DNA of 64,000 nt from Roridomyces roridus (Eukaryota; Basidiomycota; Agaricomycetes; Agaricales; Mycenaceae): the NCBI GenBank assembly GCA_029378245.1, contig JARKIF010000008.1:558001-622000 (forward strand), in the 5' to 3' direction. The stretch's first letter is position 1, and every line of letters starts with the position of its first letter. Both the position numbers and the translations under genes were made by a program. Below are positions 1 through 13,300 of the stretch, in pieces. A model generated the notes under the pieces. It was given only the letters and a program-made list of their open reading frames with translations, had not been told where the DNA came from and searched no databases.

Positions 1-333
1 GGCCCAACGAGGGTTTCCTCACCTGCTTGGCTTTATCCCAGTAGTTGATTGGGCGTTGTCTTCATTTTCAGCCACGACCGGGGCCGGTGCTTTCTCTGGA
101 GTGGGTGCAGGCGTCGGAGTATCCACCTTGGGTGGTGCCATGGATAGGGCGTCAGGAACGTCTTCGTCTGCAAAGATATTGGTTCGAGGTCCGCCGGGGA
201 GTTCACGGACGCGTCGGGTGGGCTTAAAGTCGGTCGATGGGGAAGGCGTCACCGAGGCTAAACTATGAAGCCGTGAGCAAGTTCGAGTTTGGATGTTATA
301 CCTACTGGACGCGACGGTACCCGCCACAGGCAA
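1..333 (-). CDS. small acidic proline-rich protein, incomplete at 3' end
   Basis: A reading frame on the minus strand runs off the left edge of the window. It ends in a good splice donor (AG followed by GTGAGG, near position 21), so the coding sequence continues outside. The visible part has a basic stretch, then the motif RRVRELPGGPRTNIF, then an acidic and Pro/Ala-rich tail. A PGG motif followed by an IF-type hydrophobic pair recalls the HN1/Jupiter microtubule-associated family, but this is weak. The true start is uncertain: a short upstream exon with an ATG near 716 is possible, because the frame before residue 27 does not look coding and a plausible acceptor lies near 262. I do not assign a function. 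Confidence 0.45.
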
Positions 334-937
334 CTCGCCCTCTCCATCGGATATTTTGCCAAACTTTGCGTATTCTGGAGCGCGTTTATTGGGGGATATG
401 CAATCGTAATGAAACTAACTGGGCAACTTCTGAACTAAAAGGTCAGATTGTGAGCCGCTGGATGCGACACGTGTACCTGAATATTGGCGAAATTGGTGTC
501 TACGGTGGTGCCAGTATACTTGAGGAACTCCATAAGTGAGCGCTTCGTGAAGACGATGTTGGTAGAGTCCCAGTCGAGCATGCCTGTTCAGAACATTCAA
601 CCACGTGTTTCTTGCGAGGAGAACGCGTTCAAACCCAGGTTGGCCGGCCAATCCTTGTTGGACACATCAACCACTGAGGCGGGCAGGAAACTGTGCAGTA
701 CCTTTTCGTTGGACATGTTAACGGGTGTGGTGGGCGTGAAACTGGGAAGAGTAAGCACCAATCTATGGGCCTGGAAGAGACGTACGAAGGCATATAGAAC
801 TTGATTCAGCCAGTCAGTTAGTCAGTGGGGGGAGCAAGCATGAAAAGAACGCGCTTTTCAGTTGGTTGGGAGGCAAGAGTTGAGACGAAAGCACGGAAAC
901 ACTAACAAATAAGTCAACGTCGCGCTGCGCGCCACTC
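334..937. other. gap with no recognised gene
   Basis: About 600 bases between the left-edge gene and COQ7. Several short open frames overlap here on both strands but none resembles a known protein. The interval probably holds the 5' leader, and perhaps a long first intron, of the minus-strand gene plus the promoter of COQ7. Confidence 0.5.
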
Positions 938-1671
938 ATGCGGCTATCCACGACCGTCAGGCGAGCGTATAGCTCTGCTATTTACTTGAATCCGTCGAGG
1001 GCAAAAGATGCCGCTGTCTGCACCACCCCCACAATCACCCATGTCCAAAGACAGCAATTGGACAGCGCGCTTCGCGTCGACCAGGCCGGCGAAATTGCCG
1101 CCAACTACATATACATGGGCCAGATGTCTGTACTTGGACGGAATCGGGCCTTGAGGCCACTCATTCAGGTACGTGTAATGAAATAAAGCAGGCCTGTACA
1201 CTGAATGTCGTGCTAGGAAATGTGGGACCAGGAAAAGAAGCATCTCGAGGTCATGGACAAGCTACAGGTGCAGCACCGAGTACGGCCAACGCTGCTCTCA
1301 GATGTCGCCAAAGTGGCTGGCTTTGGACTAGGTGCAGTGACCGCCCTCATGGGCAAGGAAGCTGCGATGGCTTGCACAGAAGCAGTCGAAACCGTCATCG
1401 GCGAGCATTATGACGAGTGCGTAACTTTGTCCACCCTCCCAGCCAATGTTCACGACTTGACAGCCAATTGAAGGAGATGGAATCCTTGCCGTCCGAGCAC
1501 CCGAGCATCCCATTGCTGCGGGACGTGATACGCGAATTCAGAGACGACGAACTTGAGCATCTGGATATTGCCGTCGACAATGATGCTCAGAGGGCGCCAG
1601 CGCATGCACTTTTGAGTAGCATTGTGGGGACGGGATGCAAGGTTGCGATAGAGCTTTGCAAGAGGATCTAA
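938..1671 (+). CDS. COQ7: 5-demethoxyubiquinone hydroxylase, mitochondrial
   Basis: Predicted exons are 938-1168, 1217-1416 and 1464-1671, giving 212 residues, near the usual length for COQ7/CAT5. The enzyme hydroxylates 5-demethoxyubiquinol late in ubiquinone synthesis on the matrix side of the inner membrane. The di-iron carboxylate ligands are visible: VDQAGE near residue 50, the EMWDQEKKH helix just after intron 1, the [11 protein letters not shown] helix spanning intron 2, and DDELEH near residue 175. The first 25 or so residues are rich in Arg and Ser with no acidic residue, as expected for a mitochondrial presequence, which supports this start. Both introns are 47-48 nt GT-AG. The reading frame is intact and the assignment is secure. 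Confidence 0.93.
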
Positions 1672-2049
1672 AATACATCATGATTTGGCCAAAGGCTGGT
1701 CCTTCCGCTTCGCAGTCCAATCCCATTTGTTCTACGAACCGTGAGTGCGTGACGCGGCAGGGAGACTGGTACCGACCTGGTTTGCGCTTACGAGAAGAAA
1801 GAGGCCTACGGGCACCAGAATTACGCCCCACATCGAAGAGCGGACTGTCTGTCTCGTCCAGCGGAAATGTTTATATTGCTCCTCGCGCTGGACCCGTGAT
1901 GAGCAAGGTGGAACGAAGGGTATCAAAGGACTACCATGAACGATTGTCGCTCAATTGCACCATCCTGGATCTTGACGTGGGCGTGGCCGCCCATGGAGAG
2001 AGTGTTTATTGAAGAGGAATCACATCAATTTGTTCTTGTTCTCACACTC
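1672..2049. other. intergenic region
   Basis: 378 bases between COQ7 and the RBM5-like gene, which run in the same direction. It should carry the COQ7 3' UTR and the next promoter. No repeat or RNA gene was seen. Confidence 0.5.
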
Positions 2050-4842
2050 ATGGCCTACAATCGCGAATGGGACCAGGGCAAGTCCGCCTGGGGGCAGCAG
2101 CAGCCCTGGAACACCCCAGCCGTCCACCCGAGAGACGAAGACTATTATTCAGACGGAAAGCGCAGGAAAACCAATGCAGGCGTGCGGCATACTGTTTACT
2201 CCTGCTCCACGTCTTTCACACTTTGGGCAGGGTTACGAGGCCTCTCAGGCTTACTCGGAGAGCGCCTATGATTCTGCTTCGGAACAATACCGTGGTGGCG
2301 CCGCCGGTTTCCCCAAAAAACGACTGCAACCCTCAGAACCAAGTCCCCATGTCATTTTCTTGGGCTTGGACCCCGATTTTACCGAGGCCGATGTCTGTCG
2401 ACTCTATCCTCTGTACCGCCCGTTGTTGTGTGACTGAAGCCGGCCCTCCAGCTTCAGAAATACCTCGCCTCCAACGGCTGCACCATCGAAACTGTCACCA
2501 TCATACGAGAGAGATCATCAGGCACTTGCCCATTCATCTCCTTTGCTACACCCCAATTGACTTTCTTCGCCGTTGCATTTACAAGGTGCTTCAAAGGGAT
2601 TCGGTTTTGCCCAGTTTCCTACCATTGAGCATGCAAGGGCATTCGTCGATCCTCTATTCCCATTCATTCAAATTCCACCCCCCGCATCCCACGGCGCATC
2701 TGCCACGGCGGCCTTTTACAAAGCCCTCGAGACCGGTCTTCCCCACAACGGCCGTAGAGTCAAGATTGACTACTCACAGAGCGCCACTCCCCACGAAAAG
2801 GGAAGGGCAAACCGCGGTAATCTTAATGATGGGACACGCGACATTGGCAACTCTCCGAGCCCTGTCTTGCTCTTCCGGGGTCTGGACCCTCTTTCAGGCC
2901 CGCAAGCTATCCACCAAGCTATGCTTTCTTCCGCCGGGCCTGGGAAGCAGGGTGCAAAGGGAATGAAGCGCATTATCCTGATCAAGGACAAGGTTACAAT
3001 GGCAAGCTTTTGCTTTGCCTTTGTCGAATTCGTGGACATTGAGGTCCTTTTCAACTTTCCAAGTCTTATCACTCTTTCTGATGTGTGATCTAGTCTGCGT
3101 CAACCACGCTGGCTGCGACAATGTCACCTAAAATACATCCCTCCGGTTTTCGAATTTCTGACCGACCCGTGGCCACCTCTTTCGCGCACCCGTACTCTTT
3201 TCAACCGCTCGAGAATGTCATGATACGCGACGAAGCGTGTATTCCTTCGTCTGTTAGTCTCGGCGGAGAAGAAGGCACGTTGGTTCGGTATTGGGATGAA
3301 GGCTCCACCATCGCCCAGCTGGAATTCCAAGTCGAGCAGCTCGTACAGCCCTCAGTTGTGCAGACGAAGGACAAGAAGGAAAAGAAGAAAGTGAAAGGTA
3401 GGTACCGTTAATCCACAAGGCCTTTCTCTCATATACAGTAGGACCGGAGCCTGCACTTCGGGACACCCCTGCGGCGCCGTCCGCTTTGCCTGTGTCTGAT
3501 AAGCCCGTAACGCTCAGCTTCAACAAGGGCCTAGGAAGAGCCGGTCCTGGTACGACATTGTTGGCGTGTTCATCTCCGCCCTCTTACCTGTTTGTTTCAG
3601 TACCCGCCAAAGCAGTTTCCTTGGCATTTTCCATGGACGATGGGAGCGCAGATTCACCGACAGGCAACGAAGACGATGAGAAGGCCAAAGGTAGGCTCCT
3701 TTCTTTTACCTGTCTTCACGTGTCTGATTTTTGGCGCAGCTTCCATTGCGAAAAAAGTCGGCCCCTTGATCGCGAACAAGAAGGTATACATTCAGGAATC
3801 CAACCCGGGAAACATTCTGACTGTCGCGCGATTAGACGGCCAACAATATCAACAAATGGAATCAAGTTCAAGAAGAACTCTCGAGCGATACGAGTACCGC
3901 ATTACCATCTGCTCTGGTGACCTATCCCTCTTGGCTATGCCTTCACTGGAAAATCGGATCATCTTTGTTCTTATTCTGTATCCTCTGCGCAGGCGCCTTC
4001 CAAGAAAGCCGGGCCTTCTTCTGGGCCAAAGGATTCGGTTGTTTCGGCGGAACCGATGCCCACGGAGGACGACTTTGAGTTTTCAGACCTCAACGCCATG
4101 ACCTGCCTGCTCTGCGCACGCCAATTCAAGACCACAGACCAACTGAAGCGTCATAATAAGGAGTCAGATTTGCACAAGGCTCGCATTCCACAACCTTTGC
4201 ATTTAATGTGTTTCCAAACTCGGCTGACGTCGTCTTTTGTTCTTTTCCTGCACCTCTGGATTTTTAACAGAAAAACTACAAGGACCCGAACCTGCGTGAG
4301 GTGGCGCGCCAGAAACTTGCAGCGCGCCAAACCGACGCATCTGGCGCGGAGCAACCAAAGTATCGAGACCGAGCTTCAGAACGCCGCGTTCTTTTCAATC
4401 AACCGGACGCTCCTGTTCCTGAAAAGGACGCGAGCAAGGTAGGAAAGAAGCGGCAAGCTGAAGGGCCACCTCCTCCCCCGTCTCCTCCGCCTCCTGCCCT
4501 GAACCCGGGTCAGGACGAGAAGAACGTCGGCAACAAACTGCTGAAGATGATGGGGTGGACAGAGGGGAGCGGTCTTGGGAGCGCCGGCGATGGCAGGGTC
4601 GATCCGATGTATGTATTTCTCACATCGGCGATCGTTACGCTAACCGTGTTGCCTAGTTCGACTGCCGTCTACGCTCAAGGCGTCGGCTTGGGAGCAAGCA
4701 AGGGTAAAGATATTGCCAAGTATGCCGAGGGCGCAACAAACTACGTAGGCATGGCACAAGATGCGGTAGGTGGCATGTCCGCCAGAGTTGTACTGGGGCT
4801 GACCTTGGCCTTTGCCAGGCTCGTGAACGGTATGGGAAGTGA
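2050..4842 (+). CDS. RBM5/RBM10-like RNA-binding splicing factor
   Basis: Thirteen exons join in frame: 2050-2181, 2231-2392, 2452-2521, 2586-3043, 3094-3397, 3439-3549, 3601-3690, 3740-3783, 3836-3916, 3993-4178, 4271-4608, 4657-4765 and 4819-4842, for 702 residues. An RRM begins near residue 80, with its RNP1 at KGFGFAQF. A second RRM-like part contains FAFVEF followed by SASTTLAATMSP. A C2H2 zinc finger (CLLCARQF...H...H) lies near residues 520-546 and a G-patch (MMGWTEGSGLG) near 635. This order matches RBM5/RBM10, U2-associated factors that act in early spliceosome assembly. A proline run precedes the G-patch. Two introns (2522-2585 and 4179-4270) have GC rather than GT donors. They are required because the protein is conserved and in frame across them. 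Confidence 0.85.
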
Positions 4843-4978
4843 GAGAGCCGAAATTGTAAACAGTAGCACCTGTATAGCCACCTCTGCTTAACGCGCCCTT
4901 GTTACCCCGTTTATATCTCTCAACGACTGAGTCGGCTCACGCCTCCCTTGGCACAATACCGTTCCCTGCGACGAGGCC

Positions 4979-7900
4979 ATGGACACCATTTTTGGTCGTA
5001 ACAAAAAAACGCGACCCCGCCAGGCGTCCGTTACCGACCTTGCAGATCGGTCTGTGCCCTACGACCGCCTGGCCCCTTCTCTGTCCTCTCCCCGCTCTCC
5101 GAATCGTCCAACCAACTTTATATCTGCCCCCATAACCAATCCGACACTCACACCCAATGGCACCGAACTCAACAAGTTCGCCATGGCCCGTTCCAAGGCA
5201 GAACGCGATAGAGCATATCAAGATTTTGTCCCGCCCTCGTCCTCGACATCTTCCATTTCCACGGTGGACTCTTCCACTCTTTACACAGAGTCCCAGGCGT
5301 CGTCCTCCAAGCTGGGCAATTCGCGTCGCAGTGAGGCTTCTTTCGCCTCTTCCGCCAGCCTCCGCTCTCCCGGCATGGCCGACTTTGGCCAGTTTCCACC
5401 CCCGTCTCCCAATGTCGGCGCCTTCTTCCCTTCTTCATCGAGCAGTGCGACGATGCGTCCGGTCTCTGCCATGACCACTCGATCAGACGGGAACCGGTCG
5501 TCGAAATATGCTCCGTCACTAACCTCGTCCGAGAGTTCACACTCGCACCTGCCTCATTTCCATCTCCATCGTCATTCCAACATGGACGATTTCAGTTTTC
5601 CGCGGCCAGAGACGGACGAGGAAATAGAGGCACTCTTCGAGAATGTCAAGCGCACGCGAGACCTCGGCGACCTGCCCGACCTGCCTATAGAGCAGAAATG
5701 GCATATGGTCTATAACGACTATCACATCCGATGGAAGGAGGAAAAGGCTCGCGAGGATCAGAGCAAGAAACAAACCGACGCTGGCCAGCCTGCACCTATA
5801 ATGCACGAATCCCCGGAATGGTTTATTCGCAAGTTTTTGGATAAAACAATTACTCCCAAGCAGGCTGGGAGTCTCTTGGTGTCATTGCGGAGCAAAGAGA
5901 TGAGGTGCGTCGACCTGTATCCTGACACCGAATTCCACTGAGCCTATTAGCTGGTTTCGTCACTTTATTTCCATCCGAGGGACATCTGTGCTTGCACAAA
6001 CCCTGAACCATATCAGTCGGAAGGGTTCCTCGCGCCGCGAATTCGACATAAATCTGGAATACGAAGTAGTCAAGTGCCTGAAACAGATTCTCAATAATCC
6101 TGTAAGCCTCTTCTTCCAACCGGAGTGTTTTTATAACCCTTTTATCCCAGACTGCGACGAACGAAGCTCTTACTCACAACCTCATTGTCACGCAAGTCGC
6201 CTCTTCATTGAATACACCTCATCTGCCGACCCGCAAACTTCTGCTCGATCTGTTGTCATTCCTCGCTTACTGGAACGATGGCGAAGCCCACTCGCTTGTG
6301 GTGGCGGCGTTGGAAGCGCTGAGCGCCGCAAATAATGAGGGCGGCGGCTGTTACGATTACTGGTTCAAATCAATGGAGTCGTCTCTCTCTGGACGTGGCA
6401 AAATGGGCAGTCTCGTTGGGGCCAGCGAAGAAGTCAAGAAAACAGGAGGCATTGACACCAACCTGAACGACTATGCGGTAAGTCTCTCCAGCATCTCTGC
6501 GCGTTTCTTGACACAATATTAGGTCGCAAATCTAGTGCTCGTGAACGGAGTCATAGGTTTCGTAGAAGACCTTGATCTTCGGCTGCACCACCGCGCTCAA
6601 ATGGAGTCGGCCGGTTTACAGCGCATCATCGCGATATGTCGTGGCTTTGGTGTGCCGACCATCGACAAACAGCTCCGCATTCTCCAGGCTGTTCTCGACG
6701 AGGATGAGGCCAAGCTCCGGGAGCGACTCGACCAACAGATCCTGCGTGATCTGAACAATCCGCAAGACGTCTATAATGCCATTTTTGCCAAGACGCAGGA
6801 CACCAAGGCTCGGGATTACTTCTTGTCTATGATGCAGCATCTGCTTCTCATACGAGAGGATGGCCAGCCCATGGTCCATTACTATCAACTTATTGATTCC
6901 CTCGTCACGGATGTCGTGTTGGACAAGAAACTGGCCGGCGCCGAACAGCGTCTGGGACATTCAGTCGAGCGAATTATCGCGCAGTTTAACGAAACCGATC
7001 GTTACCAGTTCGTAGAAGAGGATGCCAAACAAGCTCGCGCTGACGCTGTACGGCTGAAACTCGAGAAGGAGGCGTTGGAGGAAGAGATTGCGGAGGGGCA
7101 AGATGGCATGGTCGGGCGTCTCAAGAGTCAGTTGGCACATATGGACGAGAAACTGAGTGTCTCGAGAGAGACGACGGCACGCCTCCAGGGACAGTTGGAG
7201 GCGCAGAAGGCAGGCTACGAGGAACGCATTGCGCAACTCGAAGCTCAGATCATGGAACTCTTCAAGATGCTGAAAGAAATGGGCAAAGGCGTCGACAGCA
7301 TCCTCGATTCTGGCCAGATGGACCGCAAAACTCTGGTACAGACTCTGGAGAAACACTTCCAGCGCGCCAAGACCATTGGGATATTGGAAGGCACGGACCG
7401 CTGGCCCTTGAAACGGGCAGGAGAAGACGAAGTAGATTTGGATGCTACGCCTGGCAAGAAAGGAAGCCTGAGACGCTCCGTCGCGACCAAGTCTATGAAG
7501 CAAGACGGCAGCCGGGTTTCGCAGTTCATGGACGCAGACGATGCTGATGCTCAGGAACAAATCCAGCAACAATTGGCAGCCGGTGTCAAGATTGTATGTA
7601 TAATTCTCTCGGTTCCACTGTGAGGCTGATTGTTCGTGCAATTACAGTACCCAGCACGCGAGGGTCCTCTCTCCAGCTCTCGCAGTGTGCGTGGCTCGCC
7701 CCGTCGCACGGATCGACCTGCTCTCGGAGGAGACATGCCCTACAAATCGAGCAATTTGCGTGCTCCGGACGGTGAAGTCAGTGACTACAGCCGCTCATCT
7801 TCGCCCGGGCCCAATGACGACGAGAGCGAGCTCGGACGCTCTGAAGACACAGTTCCCACTTCTGTCAGCTCACAAGACTCTGCCGAAGGGGCCCGGCCTG

Positions 7901-10237
7901 TACCAGGTTCCTTGGCCGAGCAACTCAGCAAGCACTTGCTTGCACGAGGAATGACACTTCCTGAGAATAGCCCGGCGCCTCCACCCATGCCTACACTCGA
8001 CGAAGAGCCGGCTCAATCCTCTGCTCCTCCAGCGCCTCCGCCTCCGCCTCCGCCTCCACCGCCTCCACCACCTCCACCACCTCCGCCACCACCCTCAGCA
8101 CCTGGTTTCAAGGTGGGGCTTCCACCGCCGCCACCACCTCCTCCACCGCCTCCACCCAACGGGAAATCCGGATCGCCAGCTGCCCCTCCACCTCCCCCTC
8201 CGCCCATGTCGAATCCGGGTTCGGCTCCGGGCTCTACCCGAAATTCCGTGTTAAGCTCCAATATCAACTCACTCCTATCTGCTCGTAAAGATCTCCCAAT
8301 GCCCCCTTCAAGTACAAAGATGAAGCAATTGCAATGGGATAAATTGCCGCAGCAACAGGTTGCCAGAACGTTGTGGAACGACGAACAGCCGCAAAAGGAA
8401 CTGGAGATGATGGACAAGCTCCGGATGGACGGTGTTTGGATGGAGATGGAAGAAGACTTCAAGGCCAAACAACTTGTCATCAATCTCATGGGTAGGCAGC
8501 TGTGGAGCGCAATTTGTTATCCGGGGTATTCATGCATGATATAGCTCGGCAAAAGCGCGCAGAGCTCAAGAGTGTCCTCGATCCTCAAACGAAGAAGCGG
8601 GTCGGTCAGTTGTTTTGCGGACTTGTGATGAGCCATGTCTGACGCCATCTTTGAGAAATTCTGATTCAACGGGTCAAGCAGCTCCAACCGGAGGAAATTG
8701 CATGGAAAATCCAGCAGTTCGATCAGGAACTTTGTACGCAAAGTTTCCTAAGCGAACTCAAACCAGTCCTGCCCTCGCCGGAACAAGTCGGTAAACTGAA
8801 CGTGTATCGAAACGCTGACCCCGAAGAATTGGCTGGCCTTCACCCATCTGATCGTCTGATGGTGAAATTGATTCAAATTAATCGATTGGGTCCGCGGATC
8901 GAGGGAATGCTCTACAAGTGCGAATTTGAAGAGACTTGGTCACTGTTGGATGACGTAAGGCTCCAGTGGTCTTTCCATCTCCGCACACTGATTATTGCAG
9001 TCGGCTCGCAAACTGGCCCAAGCCAGTCAATCCTTGCTGAATGCCAAGTGTTTCAAAGAACTACTCAGCGCAAGTTGATCGAAATAATTCGTATTTGCTT
9101 CCGCTTAATCTTTCCTGCAGCTCATTCTTCTGATTGGTAATTATATGAACGGGACTGGTATTAAAGGCGGGGCATTTGGTTTCCGTGTTAGCAGTATCAA
9201 CAAGGTCAATCACTCGCTATCGAGTGCCGCTGTCGCTCATGTTTTCATCAGCTCGTCGATACTAAATCTGTCAATAACACGACTCTCCTGCACTTCTTGG
9301 AGCGGACGGTGGCCAAGAACTTCCCGGATATGGAGGACTTTTTGGAAGAGCTGTCAAAACCCTCAGAAGCGTATCGAGGTGCGTATCTCTTTCAGAGGTG
9401 TTGCTTTGTCTTGATTTGGCTGCAGTCAATTTACAAGATCTCCGCAAGGAACTGGGCGAATTGCGGGAGGGCCTCAAACGTATTCGCCAAGAATTGGGCG
9501 ATTACTTTGCGGACATGGACCAAAACGACAAGTACGGGAAGCAGATGTGGACCTTTGTCGGAAGAGCCAATTCTCAACTGGAGGACCTCATCGACAATGT
9601 CAATCTGGCTGATACGACTTTCACCGAGGCAATTAAATATTACGGAGAAGAGGACAAGACAATGTCTTCCTCGGAGTTCTACGGCATTTTCAAGACATTT
9701 ATCACATCGTACAGGGTACGCAGTTCATTCACCTCGACTGAATCCATCGTAAAAACTGTGCTATAGAAATGCAAGGCGGACAACCAAACTCTCGCTGACG
9801 AGCGACTGGCTGTGGAGAAGCGGCGGCAGGCGGCGGACGAAATGAAGGCCAATCGTCAAAAGGCTTTGGACGAATCGGTACCAGACGAAAACGGCGATGT
9901 ACTGGACACTCTCCTCGAGAAACTACGGAACGGAGACACGGTGAACCGCCGAACAAGGAGAAACAGGGCCGGGAACGACCCACGTCCACAGGTTCCTCCA
10001 TCTTTGAATCTGGAGGGCGAAATGCCGGCCACAGCTGATCTTGCGCGAGACATGCTGAAGCGACTGCAGTCGGACGGTTTCGTTCCTCCGTCCTCCCCAA
10101 CTGTCGGTGTTGCTGAAAGAAGGCGGAGACGGCGGGACCTGACCTCGGACCTTGGAGACCCGGTTAGTCCGTTGTCAGGCGCAGAGGGCGGCGAGGAGGG
10201 CGAGGAAGTGGATACCCCGGAACGAGATATATCCTGA
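4979..10237 (+). CDS. formin, diaphanous-related type (Bni1/SepA-like)
   Basis: Twelve exons join in frame (4979-5904, 5951-6101, 6151-6477, 6523-7593, 7648-8491, 8545-8604, 8656-8954, 9001-9069, 9121-9204, 9252-9378, 9426-9715, 9767-10237) for 1572 residues. Formins nucleate and elongate unbranched actin filaments at the growing tip and septum. A Ser-rich N terminus is followed by the GTPase-binding/FH3 region (about 215-560), a coiled coil (about 600-770), a polyproline FH1 (about 950-1012) that recruits profilin-actin, and FH2 (about 1050-1460). FH2 shows KQLQWDKL and the hallmark LIGNYMNGTG followed by GAFGF. The tail has a basic cluster RRRRRR, consistent with a DAD. The intron at 9070-9120 has a GCAAGT donor. 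The gene sits 136 bp behind the RBM5-like gene. Confidence 0.94.
8026..8215 (+). repeat. polyproline-coding (CCN)n tract of formin FH1
   Basis: Runs of CCT, CCG and CCA codons encode three uninterrupted proline blocks separated by short spacers. This is the profilin-binding FH1. Codon choice is mixed, so it is a coding low-complexity tract rather than a pure microsatellite. Its complement makes an artefactual poly-glycine frame. Confidence 0.8.
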
Positions 10238-10365
10238 AAGAACACTTAATCTACTGTATCGCTATTGCTGCATATGCATTGTAATTCTACTCGGACTGCT
10301 TGCTATTCCACACGTGCCAATATACACTTGATCACAACGCTGTTGCGCGTTCTTCGCACTTCCTC

Positions 10366-13300
10366 ATGGCGGAAAACATCTACTCGCGCGGTTGGCATCC
10401 CAATTCCTCCAGTTCTGACCTCATATTCAATGTCCGGCAGGAACGAGGGCGTATTTCGAGGATAAAGACCTCGCCTGGATCTCGGCCGAGGTCACTTCAG
10501 TGACCAAGTCCGGGGATGCAGTCACCCTGGTCTTCACCGACGAGCGGGGCAAGGAGATTGTCGTCAATACGACGACGCAGGACATCCGCGACGGCAAAGA
10601 CGGCCTTCCGCCTTTGCGCAATCCTCCGCTGCTCGAGACGGCTGACGATCTTGCCACCCTCTCGCATTTGAACGAGCCTTCCGGTGAGTGGCCGTCCGAG
10701 GTCTTGACGCCTTGTCTAACTCGGACTATAGTTCTGCACACCATCCGCAACCGCTATGCTCAACACAGCATATACACCTACAGCGGTATAGTGCTCATCG
10801 CCGTCAACCCATTCCAACGCGTCACAATGTATGGCCCCGATATTATTCAAGCGTACAGCGGTAGAAAACGAGGAGAGCTGGAGCCGCACTTGTTTGCCAT
10901 TGCCGAAGACGCGTACACTGCGATGCGCAAAGAGGGCGAGGGTCAAACGATCATTGTTTCCGGCGAGAGTGGTGCGGGCAAGACTGAATCTGCAAAATTC
11001 ATCATGCGCTACTTGGCCTCGGTCAATCCGCCAGATGCTCCTTCAAAAGCCAAGACAAAGTTTTCTCTCGACGAGTCCAGCGAAATAGAGCGCCAGATTC
11101 TCGCTACCAACCCCATCCTCGAGGCTTTCGGCAATGCTAAAACCACACGGAACGACAACTCGTCACGTTTTGGTAAATACATTCAAGTGAGCAATTGTTT
11201 TTCCAGACAACGAGTAAACTCTTAACATGAAATAAGATTCTATTCGATGGCAAACAAGAGATTGTTGGTGCCCGTATCAGGACGTACCTTTTGGAGCGAT
11301 CAAGAATAGTGTTCCAGCCGACCACGGAGCGCAACTACCACATATTCTATCAACTATGTGCCGGTGCGCCCGTCAAGGAGCGCAAAGATCTCGGCTTGGA
11401 TCCAGATATCAACAAATTCTTTTTCCTCAAGCAAGGAGGCCCGACCTCGACCCCCATCAACGGCGTAGATGATGCAGAGGAGTTCCGCGCGACACAACAG
11501 GCTCTTTCAACCGTCGGCATTAGTGTGGAGAAGCAATGGGCAGTATTTCGACTGCTGGCGGCAATGCTTCATTTGGGCAATGTCAAAATCACCCAGACGC
11601 GGACGGACGCATCTTTGGACGACAACGACTCTGCCCTTTTACTTGCGACCCGGTTCCTTGGGGTCAATTTGGCAGAGTTCAAGAAGTGGACGATCAAAAA
11701 GCAGATCACGACACGCTCGGAAAAGATCGTGACGGCTTTGAATGGTGCCCAGGCCACTGTGGTCCGCGACAGTGTCGCGAAATTCGTATATGCATGCATG
11801 TTCGAATGGTTGGTAGCAATCGTGAACGACAGTTTGGCGGGCGAGAATGGCGACGCAGCGGATAAAGCAGAGATGTTCATCGGCGTCTTGGATATCTACG
11901 GCTTTGAGCATTTCCAAAAGGCATATGACTCGTTAATCTCATCACATCGATCTGACCTTTCTTCCAGAATTCCTTCGAGCAATTCAGCATCAACTACGCC
12001 AATGAGAAGCTGCAGCAAGAAGTGCGTCCTTGCCTGCTTCTTTTCTCAGCACAATTAACGTTCCGTCACCTAGTTCAATTCCCACGTGTTCAAACTCGAG
12101 CAAGAGGAGTATGTTAAAGAGGAGATCAACTGGAAATTCATCGACTTTTCCGACAATCAGCCCTGCATTGACGTTATCGAGGGCAAACTGGGAGTCTTGG
12201 CCCTCCTCGATGAGGAATCTCGACTGCCTGCTGGAAGTGACGCTACCTTCCTGCAGAAGCTCAACACCCAGCTTCTCAAACCCGAGTTCAAGACGGTGTA
12301 CAAGAAGCCGAGATTCGGCAACTCTGCTTTCACGATCGCCCACTACGCCCTCGATGTTACATATGAGGTGGAGGGCTTCTTGGAGAAGAACAGGGATACG
12401 GTGCCCGATGAACATATGGCATTGTTGGCAGCGACCAAGAACCCCTTTTTGAAGGAGGTTCTGGACGCAGCCTTGCTTTCCGCCAAGGCCCCTGAAAGTC
12501 CAAATCCCGCAGGCTCTTCCGACTCTGGAAGCGCTGGTTCTCGTCGCTCTTCTGTCATTCCCGATCCTGGTCGTCAGTCGTTCATTGGGAATGCAACTGC
12601 AACTGCTACCACCGCCGGCGCCGGTCCCAAGCGCGGCGGGGCGGCTGCGAAGAAACCGACTCAAGGGTCCATCTTCAAAGCCTCGCTGATCACGCTGATG
12701 GAAACGCTGAGCGTCACCAATGTGCATTACATTCGTTGCATCAAACCCAATGAAAAGAAGCGACCATGGGAATTCCAGCCTCAGCAGGTCCTGGGCCAAC
12801 TTCGTGCCTGTGGTGTGCTCGAGACGATCCGAATCAGTTGCGCCGGTTATCCCACCCGTTGGACTTACGAGGAGTTTGCCGAACGGTAAGTGGTCGTTTT
12901 TTTTTACAGCATGCTCTTGCTGACGAGATTTTTTCAGCTACTACATGCTAGTACCCTCCTCCGACTGGCAGCCGTTGATTCAGTCATTGGACTTGCGGCG
13001 TCTGTGCACCATGATCCTCGAGAAAACTATTACCGACAAGGACAAGTATCAGAATGGATTGACCAAAATCTTTTTCCGAGCCGGCATGCTTGCTGCGCTG
13101 GAAGCTTTCCGCTCAGACCGCCTCAACGCCATGGTCACTGTGGTCCAAAAGAACATGCGCCGGCGAATGGCTGTCAAGAAATACCAGGAGCTCCGGCAGG
13201 CCACCATCAAGATCCAGACGTGGTGGCGTGGTATCATGGCCAAGAAATTGGTCGAGTTTATCAGGCGGGAGGCTGCGGCGAAGCGTTTGCAGACCGTCGC

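Noticed and set aside
415..804. Overlapping frames on both strands upstream of COQ7
   Set aside because: Neither strand shows splice-linked conserved sequence. They are more likely leader or intron of the left-edge gene.
8013..8489. Minus-strand open frame with long polyglycine runs
   Set aside because: It is the complement of the polyproline FH1 codons of formin and has no independent support.
9121..9204. Treating the formin frame change at 9069/9121 as a frameshift
   Set aside because: A GC-AG intron with a consensus GCAAGT donor restores the invariant FH2 sequence exactly, so no mutation is needed.
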